From positions 62,001 through 126,000 of the forward strand of contig NZ_BAAAZR010000052.1 in assembly GCF_039537005.1 (NCBI RefSeq): 64,000 bases of DNA, given 5' to 3'. The first letter of the stretch is position 1. The number at the start of each line of letters is the position of its first letter. The notes under the pieces were generated by a model that saw only the letters and a list, made by a program, of their open reading frames with translations, ran no database searches and was not told where the DNA came from. The stretch comes from Sphaerisporangium flaviroseum. Lineage in GTDB: Bacteria; Actinomycetota; Actinomycetes; Streptosporangiales; Streptosporangiaceae. Shown piece after piece: positions 42,396 to 50,834 of the stretch. Made by a program: the position numbers and the translations under genes.

Positions 42396-43913
42396 GTGGA
42401 TCATTCCAACCACACCCTCCTCCAGGCGGGAAGCCAGACCGCCATTTCCGACCGGATGCGCGAGCTCTTGGCCAGGGCCGCCCAGGACCATGTGTACGAG
42501 CAGCGCACCCAGGGGGCCGTGCTCGACGAGATCCGGCAGCGGCTCGAAGGCATGGAGTGGCTGCTGCGGGAGGTCCGGGAGCGCGAGCTGGGCGGCCTGA
42601 GCGGCGCCCTCGACGGGGTCAGCGGCCGGCTCGACGAGCTGGCCATCCGGCCTCCGGCGTGGGCCGAGGGCCTGGCCCAGCACGTCGAGGTCGTACGCGA
42701 CCGCGTCGACGGGGTGGGCAGCCGGGTGGCCGGCCTCGGCGACCGCATCGAGCTGGTCGGCGACCGCGTCAAGCCCGTCGCCGAGCTGCCCGGCCTGTGG
42801 ACCGACCTCGGCACGGTGCGGGAGGGGGTCGCCGAGTCCCTGAAGCGCATCCAGGCGGTCCTCGACGGGGGCCAGGCCCTCCCGGGGCGCCTGGAGGAGC
42901 TGAACAGGCGGCTCGGCCAGCTCAACTCCAGCATGGAGGCGGCCGGCGGCCGGTTCACCCGGGTGGACAAGGCGCTGCTCGACCTCACGCAGCGCACCGA
43001 GCGGCTCGAGGGCGGCGTCCTCGACCTGAGCGAGGGCCTGGAGGAGACGCTCGCCTCGGCGATCGACCGGCTCACCGGTTCCGTCGAGCAGCTGGCCGGC
43101 AAGGTCGACGGGATCACGGCCCAGCTCGCGGACGCGGAGACCCGGCTGGGCGACCGTCTCGACGGCGTCGACGGCCGGCTCGCGGGCTTCGAAGGACGCC
43201 TCGACGGCGTCGACACCCACCTCACCGGCCTCGGCCCGAGGTTCGACGGCGTCGACAGGCGGCTCTCAGATGCCGGTGAGCGGTTCGACGGCCTGGAGGG
43301 GCGGTTCGAGTGCCTGACCGGGCGGTTCGACACCGTCGACAGCCATCTGGGGGCCGTCGAGGGGCGGCTGGACACCGTCGACATCCGGCTCAAGAGCGTC
43401 GACGGGCGCATCGAGACCACCGGCTCCTGCGTCGACGGCCGCCTGGCCGGGCTCGACCAGCGGCTCACCGACCTCGACGGGCGGCTTTCCGCCCAGGACC
43501 AGCGCTTCGGTGCGATCGACGGAAGCTTCGAAGGGGTCAACGAGCGCCTCGAGATGGTCGACGACCGCGTGGAGGCCGTCAACCAGCGCGTGGGCCAGCT
43601 ACCAGGCCTGCTGGAGGTCGGCGAGGTCCACAAGCGCGTCGGCGAGCTGATCTGCGCCCAGGGCGACGACCAGGGCAAGCGGTTCGACTCCATCGACCGG
43701 CGGCTGGCGGAGGCCGCCGACGCCATGCCGCCCCTGGCCGAGCTGATGGACCTCGTACGGGCCCGTCCCGACCGCGATCAGCTTTCCGAGACCGTCGACG
43801 GGATCATCCAGCCCACCCACACCGACCTCACCCGCAGGCTGGGCGCGTTGGAGGAGACCATGCTGGCCCTGGCCGAGGCCCTCCTGCGCCCCACCCGCAC
43901 CCCCAAGGACTGA
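42396..43913 (+). CDS. Long heptad-repeat (coiled-coil) protein, unknown function
   Basis: A 505-residue protein starting at GTG 42396, after AAGGAGC. Residues about 60-100 are a charged helix. From about residue 250 to 410 the chain is an almost unbroken series of 7-residue units of the type R-L-D-G-V-D-G (RLAGFEG, RFDGVDR, RLSDAGE, RFDTVDS, HLGAVEG, RLTDLDG, RVEAVNQ), some 20 in a row. The repeated Val/Leu and Asp/Gly/Arg positions predict a long coiled coil. No membrane segment or signal peptide is seen. A structural, DivIVA-like or scaffold role is possible but only inferred. The Gly in each unit is unusual for a stable coil. Confidence 0.75.
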   Translation: MDHSNHTLLQAGSQTAISDRMRELLARAAQDHVYEQRTQGAVLDEIRQRLEGMEWLLREVRERELGGLSGALDGVSGRLDELAIRPPAWAEGLAQHVEVVRDRVDGVGSRVAGLGDRIELVGDRVKPVAELPGLWTDLGTVREGVAESLKRIQAVLDGGQALPGRLEELNRRLGQLNSSMEAAGGRFTRVDKALLDLTQRTERLEGGVLDLSEGLEETLASAIDRLTGSVEQLAGKVDGITAQLADAETRLGDRLDGVDGRLAGFEGRLDGVDTHLTGLGPRFDGVDRRLSDAGERFDGLEGRFECLTGRFDTVDSHLGAVEGRLDTVDIRLKSVDGRIETTGSCVDGRLAGLDQRLTDLDGRLSAQDQRFGAIDGSFEGVNERLEMVDDRVEAVNQRVGQLPGLLEVGEVHKRVGELICAQGDDQGKRFDSIDRRLAEAADAMPPLAELMDLVRARPDRDQLSETVDGIIQPTHTDLTRRLGALEETMLALAEALLRPTRTPKD

Positions 43914-43983
43914 CCCGGGCGGCCCCCCGGTCACACGAACAGGCCCGGCCCGGCGATCCGACCGCGCGGACCGGCCATCGCGG

Positions 43984-45015
43984 TCACATCGCGACGGAGG
44001 TGATCGGGAAGGAGGAGTCGGCGGGGATTTCGAGCGACGACGGGCTCACTCCCGAGGCCACGAGCTCCGACCCGAGGGCAGCGATCATCGCGCCGTTGTC
44101 GGTGCACAACCCTGGCCGGGGCACACGCAGCCGCACGCCCGCGGCATCACACCGTTCCTGAGCCAGCGCACGCAGCCGGGAGTTGGCGGCCACACCGCCC
44201 CCGATGAGCAGATCCTTCACGTCGTACCGGCGGCACGCCTGCAGCGCCTTGCGCGTGAGCACGTCGACGACGGCCTCCTGGAACGACGCGGCCACGTCGG
44301 CGACGGGCACGGCCTCGCCCGCACGCTCCTTGGCCTCCACCCAGCGCGCCACGGCGGTCTTCAGCCCGGAGAAGGAGAAGTCGAGAGTGCCGTCGTCGTA
44401 CTTCCCGCGCGGGAAGGCGACGGCCGTGCCAGAGCCTTCGACGGCCGCGCGGTCGATGTGCGGGCCGCCGGGGAACGGCAGGCCGAGCACCCGGGCGACC
44501 TTGTCGAACGCCTCACCCGCCGCGTCGTCGACCGTGGAGCCCAGCGAGATCACGTTGGTGGCCACGTCGGGGACGAGCAGCAGCGACGAGTGACCGCCCG
44601 AGACCAGCATCGCGATCGACGGCTTGGGCAGCGGCCCGTGCTCCAACTGGTCCACCGCCACATGCGCGGCCAGGTGGTTGACCCCGTACAGCGGGACGCC
44701 GATGCCCAGCGCGTACGCCTTGGCCGCGGCGACGCCCACCAGCAGCGCGCCCGCGAGGCCGGGACCGGCGGTCACGGCCACCGCGTCGATGTCGGAGAAC
44801 CGCAGCCCGGCCTGCTCCAGAGCGCGCTCCACGGTGGGGGTCATGGCCTCCAGATGGGCACGCGAGGCCACCTCGGGCACGACACCGCCGAACCGCGCGT
44901 GCTCCTCGACGCTGGAGGCCACGGTGTTGGCCAGCAAGGTGTGCCCCCGGACGATGCCGACCCCGGTCTCGTCGCAGGAGGTCTCGATGCCCAGGACCAG
45001 TGGTTCGTCAGCCAT
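43984..45015 (-). CDS. tsaD: tRNA t6A37 threonylcarbamoyltransferase TsaD
   Basis: A 343-residue ASKHA-fold enzyme that transfers threonylcarbamoyl to A37 of ANN-decoding tRNAs. It has GIETSCDETGVGIV, metal-binding NHLAAHVAV, MLVSGGHSSLLLV, GEAFDKVARVLGLPFPGGP and DNGAMIAALG. Works with TsaB, TsaE and TsaC; the first two are in this window. Its start overlaps the rimI stop by eight bases, so rimI and tsaD are co-translated. Confidence 0.97.
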   Translation of the reverse strand: MADEPLVLGIETSCDETGVGIVRGHTLLANTVASSVEEHARFGGVVPEVASRAHLEAMTPTVERALEQAGLRFSDIDAVAVTAGPGLAGALLVGVAAAKAYALGIGVPLYGVNHLAAHVAVDQLEHGPLPKPSIAMLVSGGHSSLLLVPDVATNVISLGSTVDDAAGEAFDKVARVLGLPFPGGPHIDRAAVEGSGTAVAFPRGKYDDGTLDFSFSGLKTAVARWVEAKERAGEAVPVADVAASFQEAVVDVLTRKALQACRRYDVKDLLIGGGVAANSRLRALAQERCDAAGVRLRVPRPGLCTDNGAMIAALGSELVASGVSPSSLEIPADSSFPITSVAM

Positions 45016-45478
45016 TGCCGCTCTCCACGCTCAGCTTCCTCATCATCATGATCGCGTCGGTTCCGTCGTCGTAGTAGTCGCGCCGCAGGCCGATGCGCTC
45101 GAACCCGAAGGCCTCGTACATCGCCTGCGCGGGCGGGTTGTCGGCGCGGACCTCCAGGAACACCGCGGTCGCGCCGCGGCGCGTGGCCTCGGTGAGCAGT
45201 TCCCGCAGCATCGCGCTGCCGATGCCGGCACGCTGCATCGTGGCGCTCACGGCGATCGTCTGCACATCCGCCTGGTCGCCCGCCGCCGCCAGCCCGGCGT
45301 ACCCGACGACCTCCTCATCGGCCACGGCGACGATGTAGTACCGGGTGCGGGGCTGGTCGGCCAGCTCGCCGCGCAGCATGCCCTCGCTCCACGCGTCGAA
45401 AGGGAAGGTCGAGCGCTCGATCTTCATGACGGCCGGCAGATCGGCCTCGGTCATCTTTCGCAGCGTCGCGGCCGTCAT
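45008..45478 (-). CDS. rimI: Ribosomal protein S18-alanine N-acetyltransferase RimI
   Basis: A 156-residue GNAT acetyltransferase. It has the N-terminal TLRKMTEADLPAVMKIERSTFPFDAWSEG, the acetyl-CoA loop VSATMQRAGIGSAMLRELL, and the C-terminal FLEVRADNPPAQAMYEAFGFERIGLRRDYY found in RimI. It acetylates protein N-termini (S18 in E. coli). ATG 45478 overlaps the tsaB stop (ATGA), giving the conserved block tsaB-rimI-tsaD. Confidence 0.92.
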   Translation of the reverse strand: MTAATLRKMTEADLPAVMKIERSTFPFDAWSEGMLRGELADQPRTRYYIVAVADEEVVGYAGLAAAGDQADVQTIAVSATMQRAGIGSAMLRELLTEATRRGATAVFLEVRADNPPAQAMYEAFGFERIGLRRDYYDDGTDAIMMMRKLSVESGNG

Positions 45479-46143
45479 GTGGTCACCTTCTTCGGCGGAC
45501 CTGGCACCTTGGCGTCCGGCCGGCGAAGGTAGATCGGGCTGGGCGAAGTGAGCACCCCGTCCACCGTGCCGGTGCCCGCGGCGAGGCGCTCGGCGGCGAG
45601 CGCGGCCAGCGCTCCGGCGAGGGGGTAGTCGGGAGCGTCCACCACCAGCCGCCCCTCCCCCAGGGCTTCGGCGTACATGCGAGCGCCGGCCCCGAACAGC
45701 GGCAGCTCGCCCGGAACGTGCTCGGGCCGGTCGACCGAGGGCTCGGACAGCCGCGTGCGCATGTCGGCGTAGCGCGCCCAGAACACCTCCTTGCGCCGCG
45801 CGTCGGTGGCGACGATGAAGGGCTCGGCCAGGCCGCCGGCGTAGGCGAGCGCGTCCAGAGTGCACACGCCGTACGCCGGGGCGCCCATCGTGGAGGAGAG
45901 CGCCTGGGCGGTCATCAGCCCGACACGCAGACCGGTGTACGGCCCGGGACCAGAACCGGCGACGATCGCGGTCACGTCGTGGAGGCGGACGCCCGCCTCT
46001 CGCAGGACCCGCTCCACGGAGGGAATGAGCAGCTCGCCATGGCGGCGGGCGTCGATCGTCGTCGACTCGGCGAGCACGCGGTCACCGTCGTGGAGAGCCA
46101 CGGTGACGGCCGGGGTTGCGGTATCGAAGGCCAAGACCAGCAC
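45475..46143 (-). CDS. tsaB: t6A biosynthesis protein TsaB
   Basis: A 222-residue ASKHA paralogue of TsaD. VLVLAFDTATPAVTVALHDG, GSGPGPYTGLRVGLMTAQAL and YGVCTLDALA are the family core. It forms a heterodimer with TsaD and is not catalytic itself. GTG 46143 is chosen; TTG 46152 is also in frame. No good ribosome site is seen. It heads the tsaB-rimI-tsaD block, about 195 bases downstream of the sortase gene. Confidence 0.92.
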   Translation of the reverse strand: MLVLAFDTATPAVTVALHDGDRVLAESTTIDARRHGELLIPSVERVLREAGVRLHDVTAIVAGSGPGPYTGLRVGLMTAQALSSTMGAPAYGVCTLDALAYAGGLAEPFIVATDARRKEVFWARYADMRTRLSEPSVDRPEHVPGELPLFGAGARMYAEALGEGRLVVDAPDYPLAGALAALAAERLAAGTGTVDGVLTSPSPIYLRRPDAKVPGPPKKVTT

Positions 46144-46206
46144 GAATGTCAAGCGTAGCCGTGTTTTCTCGCGCTCGCTCCGCCGGCGCGGCGGCAGGCC
46201 GACTCC

Positions 46207-46348
46207 GGCCGCGGACGGGGTCAGATCTCCCCACGCGGACCGGGTCAGGTCTCCCCAGCGGACGGGGTCAGGTCTCCCCAGCGGACGGGGTCAGGTCTCC
46301 GGCCGCGGGCGGGGTCAGGTTGCCAGGCGTGGACGGGGTCAGGTCTCC
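46207..46348. repeat. Six 23-24-bp tandem repeats growing from the sortase stop
   Basis: Units (minus-strand sense GGAGACCTGACCCCGTCCGC) lie at 46207, 46231, 46255, 46278, 46301 and 46325. The unit at 46325-46348 contains the true end of the sortase gene (Glu-Thr-TGA; stop 46339-46341); the others fill the spacer to tsaB. Copies 3 and 4 are identical, and the outer ones drift. Confidence 0.93.
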
Positions 46349-46887
46349 AGGCGCGAGGCGTAGACGATGATGTTGTCGAGGTACTCGTGGGTCTTCCGGT
46401 CGAAGGCTCCGCCACAGGTCACCAGGCGCAGGCCGTCCTCCACGTACACGCGCTGGGCCGGGAAGCGCTCCTTGGAGACCTGCTCGATGGCGTCGACCTT
46501 GTACTCCGCGACCCTGCCGTCACTGCGGACGACCTTGACGACCGCGCCCTTCTTGACCTGGTGCAGGCGGTAGAACACCGCGGGCGCCGTCTTGGTGTCC
46601 ACATGGCCGATGATCACCGAGGCTCCGGAGTCCCCGGGCACCACGCTCTGGTCGAACCACCCCGCCATCGCCGGCTTCTCGAACGGCGGCAGCTCGATCT
46701 CCCCGTCGTCGGCGAGCCCGAGCTTCATCAGCGGGGCCTTCAGGTTCAGCGACGGAATGTCGAGCCGCTTGGGCGTCGCGGCGGCAGGCTGCGTCTCGGC
46801 CTGCCGGTCACGGCCGCTGAGCGCGAACATGATCGTGCCGGTGACGAACCCGGCCACCACGATCTTCAACCACTTTGATTCAGCCAT
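46339..46887 (-). CDS. Class F sortase
   Basis: 182 residues: one N-terminal membrane helix (WLKIVVAGFVTGTIMFAL), then a sortase beta-barrel with catalytic His95 (IIGHVDT), Cys158 (LVTCGG) and Arg164 (FDRKTHEYLDNIIVYA). The TCGG and short size mark class F, typical of actinobacteria; the substrates are poorly known. It acts outside the membrane as a transpeptidase. It starts 22 bases after the secreted anchored protein on the same strand, which is the natural candidate substrate or partner. Confidence 0.88.
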   Translation of the reverse strand: MAESKWLKIVVAGFVTGTIMFALSGRDRQAETQPAAATPKRLDIPSLNLKAPLMKLGLADDGEIELPPFEKPAMAGWFDQSVVPGDSGASVIIGHVDTKTAPAVFYRLHQVKKGAVVKVVRSDGRVAEYKVDAIEQVSKERFPAQRVYVEDGLRLVTCGGAFDRKTHEYLDNIIVYASRLET

Positions 46888-46909
46888 CGGGGGGAGGCAG
46901 GATCGACGG

Positions 46910-47557
46910 TCAGCGGGCCTTCGACCTGCGGCGCGCCACCGCGACGCCGCCGCCGAGAGCCGCGAGGAGCGCCACGACCGTCACGCCCGCAGGGATGCCC
47001 GCCGGCTCGTCGGCGGGCTGCGCACCGGCCGCCGTGCCGCCGCCGCCTGCCCGCGGGGCCCGGGTCGGCACGATGCGGGTCACGGTGGGAGTGGGGCTGG
47101 GCCTGGCGGTCAGGGTCAGCGTGGTCCTGCCCGTGTCGTTGGTGCCCTCGCACTTGACCTCGACCGTGTAGCGCCCGGGCTTGGCGTCCTCGTCGATGAG
47201 GGCGAAGCCGTGGACCTCGGGCGAGGGGTCCGCCGTCACCGGGGACGAGGACGCGGCCGGGGTGGCGGGCGGTGGCTGGGTCAGTGTGACGACACCGGTG
47301 AAGGAGTCGGAGCGAGCGGTCGCGCGGTAGTCGGTGCCCCCCTGAGGGAGGGGGCAGAAGGCCCGGACCCTGATCGACCTCGTGGCCCCGCTCTGCACGC
47401 TGACGGGGATGACCTGGACACGGATGTTCTGACGGCTCACCGATGGCGTGGGTGTGGCCGTGGGCGCCGAGCCACCGGACTGGGCCTCGGCCGTACATGC
47501 GACACCACCTAAGAGAAGGAATGCTCCAGCAACCGCGACCTGCCCGACCCTGTGCAC
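46910..47557 (-). CDS. Secreted protein with C-terminal anchor, next to sortase
   Basis: 215 residues from GTG 47557, preceded by GGAG eight bases upstream; the open frame continues upstream into AT-rich spacer without likeness. The signal peptide is VAVAGAFLLLGGVACTAEAQ. A beta-rich domain follows (NIRVQVIPVSVQSGATRSIRVRAFC ... GRYTVEVKCEG), then a Thr/Pro linker, and a sorting-signal-like end: Pro-Ala-Gly, a hydrophobic helix (VTVVALLAALGGGVAVA), and RRRSKAR. No LPxTG is present; the segment before the helix reads QPADEPAGIPAG. It could be anchored by its helix or be a substrate of the class F sortase downstream. Confidence 0.72.
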   Translation of the reverse strand: MHRVGQVAVAGAFLLLGGVACTAEAQSGGSAPTATPTPSVSRQNIRVQVIPVSVQSGATRSIRVRAFCPLPQGGTDYRATARSDSFTGVVTLTQPPPATPAASSSPVTADPSPEVHGFALIDEDAKPGRYTVEVKCEGTNDTGRTTLTLTARPSPTPTVTRIVPTRAPRAGGGGTAAGAQPADEPAGIPAGVTVVALLAALGGGVAVARRRSKAR

Positions 47558-47716
47558 CGTCGCACTCCACTTCGCCGTACGATTTCGACCCCGCCCGATA
47601 CGACCACGCCTAGGTGTTACTCCACCTGCATACCCAGAAAAAACAGGCCAATCCATTGGAACGATCTTCATTAAGATGATCCATAGCAATATAGGCCTGC
47701 GTCAAGGTTGGCTAGA

Positions 47717-48199
47717 TTACCGGTCTAGATCAGCGGAACTCGGCTGATCTAGCAAAGCGGGCACGTCAGCCCATCTAGGGCCGACGCCGCGAAGCCGTAC
47801 GAGGCGCTCGTCCCCCGCGTCGCCGCGCTCGATGGAGATCTCCAGCCGGTCGTCGGCCAGGTTCTCCACCAGCCCCTCGCCCCACTCGACGACGGTCACC
47901 GAGTCGTCCACGGAGGCGTCGAGGTCGAGGTCGTCGACCTCCAGCGACCCGCCCAGGCGGTAGGCGTCCGCGTGGACCAGCGCGGGACCGCCCGTCAGCG
48001 ACGGATGGACCCGGGCGATCACGAACGTCGGCGAGGTGATCGGGCCGCGGACCTTCAGCCCTTCGGCCAGGCCCTGCACCAGGGTCGTCTTGCCGGCGCC
48101 CAGCGGGCCGGACAGCACCACGAGGTCACCGGGTCCCAGCAGGCGGGCCAGCTCCTCGCCCAGCGACCGCATGTCCTCGGTTGTGGCGGCACGCCTCAT
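47717..48199 (-). CDS. tsaE: t6A biosynthesis ATPase TsaE
   Basis: 160 residues with the Walker A loop GPLGAGKTT (31-39), GLKVRGPITSPTFVI, the Walker B-like ALVHADAYRL, and VVEWGE. TsaE drives TsaB-TsaD turnover by ATP hydrolysis. ATG 48199 is the innermost of an array of five ATG codons 26 bases apart (see 48197). Its C-terminal codons form a perfect 10-base dyad (47725-47752). Confidence 0.93.
   Translation of the reverse strand: MRRAATTEDMRSLGEELARLLGPGDLVVLSGPLGAGKTTLVQGLAEGLKVRGPITSPTFVIARVHPSLTGGPALVHADAYRLGGSLEVDDLDLDASVDDSVTVVEWGEGLVENLADDRLEISIERGDAGDERLVRLRGVGPRWADVPALLDQPSSADLDR
47725..47752 (-). terminator. Dyad at the tsaE 3' end
   Basis: CTAGATCAGC (47725-47734) and GCTGATCTAG (47743-47752) are perfect inverted repeats with an 8-base loop, inside the last codons of tsaE. 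A hairpin here could end the transcript or act as an operator for the gene below. The AT-rich spacer 47558-47716 follows. Confidence 0.5.
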
Positions 48200-48303
48200 C
48201 GAACCGCCCTCCCCCCACGCCTCATCGGACCTGCCTCCCCGCGTGTGTCATCGGACCTGCTCCCCCGCGTGTGTCATCGAATCCCCTTCCCCGCCCGCCT
48301 CAT
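48197..48303 (-). repeat. Start-codon array: four 26-bp repeats between hydrolase stop and tsaE start
   Basis: Units begin (plus strand) at 48197, 48223, 48249 and 48275, each with CATCG. On the coding strand this gives ATG at 48303, 48277, 48251, 48225 and 48199, each unit also holding a purine-rich GGGGAGG or GGGGAAGGGG. The outermost ATG overlaps the hydrolase stop as ATGA; the innermost is the true tsaE start. Confidence 0.93.
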
Positions 48304-49451
48304 GACGCCTCCCCCTCCGCACGCCTGCGCAGCCTCCGTACGCGCTGCGGTGGCGCGCCGCCGGTGTCCCGGAGCCGCTCGATGCCTTCGACGACCCCGT
48401 CCGGCTCGGCGTCCTTGACCCTCTTGAGCAGCTCGGCGATCGCGTCGTTCACGATGGCGGGCTTCTCGAGCAGCACCAGGTGGGAGGTGCCGGGAACCTC
48501 GGTGAGGCGCGCGGACGGCAGCCCCGCGTTGATCGACTTGCTGTGGTCGGGCGGGGTCAGCCAGTCCTTGTCACCGACGATGATCTCGGTCGGCACCTTG
48601 TCGAGCACGTCGAGGGCCGCCAGCTTGTCGTGGGACATCAGCGCCGGATAGAAGTCGGCGATCACGTCGGTGGGCGTGGAACGGATCATCGACTCCGCGA
48701 AGTCGACCACGGTGGGGCTGATGGTCGAGGGATCGCCGAATCCGAGGTAGCGCAGCGCCAGGAACGACACGTCGTTGCCCGCCTGCCTGCCCCGGTCGAC
48801 GAGCGCCGAACGGCGCCCGAGCACCGACACCGCCGGCGCCGCCGCCCAGTGGACCACCTTGGAGATCAGGGCCGGCAGCCCCAGGGTCAGCTCGGCCAGC
48901 TTCCCCGCCGAGGTGGAGATCAGGGCGACGCCACGGACCTTCTCCCCGAACAGCTCGGGATGCCGGTCGGCCAGCGCCATGACCGTCATGCCGCCCATGG
49001 AGTGGCCGATCAGCACGCACGGGCCCGGCACCAGCGCCTTGAGAAGCTCCGCCAGGTCGGCGCCCAGACGGTCGATCGTGCAGTCCTCGGCGGGGGTGCG
49101 GGCCGAGCGCCCGTGGCACCGCTGGTCCCAGAACACCAGGCGGTAGGTGTCACGCAGATCACGCCGCTGGTAGTGCCACGAGTCGAGGTTCAACGTGTAC
49201 CCGTGGCAGAACACGATCGTCAGCGGGGCGTCCTCCGGCCCGTCGACCTCGGCGTACAACTCGACGCCGTCAGAGGTCTTCACCGTTGCCGGGCGGCCCC
49301 GTAGCTCGCCGAAGGGCTCGCTCGCCTCGAGGTCGGGCCGCAAGCGGATGCGCCCGACGGCGTACCTCTTGGCCAGGGCCGCCGCCGCCAGACTCGCCGA
49401 AGCGGTGCCGAAGACCGCCCCTGCGATCCCGACCCTGCGCCGTGTGGACAT
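48300..49451 (-). CDS. Alpha/beta hydrolase
   Basis: A 383-residue alpha/beta-fold hydrolase. An N-terminal hydrophobic segment (VGIAGAVFGTASASLAAAALA) may anchor it. The oxyanion HG is IVFCHGYTLNLDSW; the nucleophile Ser is in VLIGHSMGGMTV; the acid and His are in VGDKDWLTPPDHSK and EVPGTSHLVLLEKP. It is often coded between alr and tsaE in actinomycetes, which suggests a conserved though unknown role. GGAGGTTGGG precedes the ATG. A basic tail of about 20 residues (RVRRLRRRAEGEAS) is at the end. Confidence 0.88.
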   Translation of the reverse strand: MSTRRRVGIAGAVFGTASASLAAAALAKRYAVGRIRLRPDLEASEPFGELRGRPATVKTSDGVELYAEVDGPEDAPLTIVFCHGYTLNLDSWHYQRRDLRDTYRLVFWDQRCHGRSARTPAEDCTIDRLGADLAELLKALVPGPCVLIGHSMGGMTVMALADRHPELFGEKVRGVALISTSAGKLAELTLGLPALISKVVHWAAAPAVSVLGRRSALVDRGRQAGNDVSFLALRYLGFGDPSTISPTVVDFAESMIRSTPTDVIADFYPALMSHDKLAALDVLDKVPTEIIVGDKDWLTPPDHSKSINAGLPSARLTEVPGTSHLVLLEKPAIVNDAIAELLKRVKDAEPDGVVEGIERLRDTGGAPPQRVRRLRRRAEGEAS

Positions 49452-49463
49452 CCCAACCTCCTG

Positions 49464-50606
49464 TTATCGGTAAACGCGCGGCACGCGTGAACCAATCCTG
49501 GTCACGATCTCATGAGTGATCGTGCCGACGGAATCCGCCCACTCCTGCGCGGTCGGCTCACCTTCTGCCCCAGGCCCGAAGAGGATCACCTCGTCCCCCT
49601 CCTTCACCTGGTCGTCTCCGACGTCGATCATGAACTGGTCCATGCACACCCGCCCCGACACCGTGCGCCTCCGCCCCGCGACCTGGACCTCCGCACGGTT
49701 GGTGGCGCCCCGGAGCACCCCGTCGGCGTACCCAAGAGGGACCAGCGCCAACGTGGTGTCGGTCTCAGTGGTGTAGAGGTGCCCGTAGGACACACCCGTG
49801 CCCGAGGTCACGCGCTTCACCATCGCGACGCGGGCGCTGAGCGTCATGGCCGGCCGCAGGCCGAAGTCGCCCATCTCGGGGATGGGGCTGAGCCCGTACA
49901 CCGCGATGCCGCAGCGGACCATGTCGTAGTGGGACTCGGGGAGCGTCACCGTGGCGGCCGAGTTGGCGATGTGGCGCAGCACGTGGGACCCGGTCACCCC
50001 GGCCTTCCTCGCGACGGTGAGGGCCTCGTCGAACACGGCGAGCTGCCGTGCGATCGACGGATGGCCGGGAATGTCCGCGCACGCGAAGTGGGACCACAGC
50101 CCCACGATCTCGATCGCGCCCTCGGACTGCACGGCGAGCGCCCTGTCGACCAGCGAGGGCCAGTCGGAAGCGGTCGCCCCGCCGCGCGAGATGCCTGTGT
50201 CGATCTTCAGGTGCACGCGGACCGGACGCTCGGCCCGGCGGGCGGAGGCGGCGATGTCGTCGAGGAGCCAGGGCGCCCCCGCCGACAGCTCGATGCCCGC
50301 CGCCACGGCGTCGTCGATGGGCTCGCCGGGAGTGATGATCCAGGACAGGATGGGCGCCGTCACACCGGCGGCGCGCAGGTCGAGCGCCTCCTGGAGGTAG
50401 GCGGTGCCGAGACGGGACGCGCCCGCTTCGAGGACGGCGCGCGCGCAGGGCACCAGGCCGTGGCCGTAGGCGTCGGCCTTGACGGCGACCATCATCTCGG
50501 CGGCGGGGGCGTGCCGGCGGAGGACCGCCACGTTGTGCGTGATCGCCGAGAGATCCACCCGGGCCTCGGCAGGCGTAACGAGGGAACCGTGAATGGGGAA
50601 GCTCAC
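49464..50606 (-). CDS. alr: Alanine racemase
   Basis: A 380-residue PLP enzyme giving D-alanine for peptidoglycan. PLP Lys43 sits in VAVKADAYGHG; the barrel shows WSHFACADIPGHPS, RHIANSAATVTLPESHYDMVRCGIAVYGLSP, and the second-domain catalytic Tyr in GVSYGHLYTT, followed by VCMDQFMIDVGD. Start ATG 50606. It is 12 bases upstream of the hydrolase. It may be in the same transcript as nnrE-nnrD and acpS, though 228 bases separate alr from the former. Confidence 0.96.
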   Translation of the reverse strand: MSFPIHGSLVTPAEARVDLSAITHNVAVLRRHAPAAEMMVAVKADAYGHGLVPCARAVLEAGASRLGTAYLQEALDLRAAGVTAPILSWIITPGEPIDDAVAAGIELSAGAPWLLDDIAASARRAERPVRVHLKIDTGISRGGATASDWPSLVDRALAVQSEGAIEIVGLWSHFACADIPGHPSIARQLAVFDEALTVARKAGVTGSHVLRHIANSAATVTLPESHYDMVRCGIAVYGLSPIPEMGDFGLRPAMTLSARVAMVKRVTSGTGVSYGHLYTTETDTTLALVPLGYADGVLRGATNRAEVQVAGRRRTVSGRVCMDQFMIDVGDDQVKEGDEVILFGPGAEGEPTAQEWADSVGTITHEIVTRIGSRVPRVYR

Positions 50607-50834
50607 CCTTCCAGTCTCGCAGTCACGCGCCGGTGACAGGGCGGCTTGACGGCCATGTCGGAGGGGAAGGCCATGACATGGGTCACACCACCACCTCGGT
50701 CGACGGGCCGCGCCGCCCGGACGTCCGGGTCGGGACGCCGCGCCGGATCGCGTCGGTCAGAGGAACGCATGGGTCGCACGGTCGCGTCGGCGGGGCGATG
50801 GCGCGCCGCGCGGTCGGAGGGCCCAGGGATGACA

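Noticed and set aside
46207..46348. Possible CRISPR array
   Set aside because: Units of 23-24 bases follow one another with no spacers, and no cas genes are present. The same holds for the arrays at 1808, 14063 and 48197.
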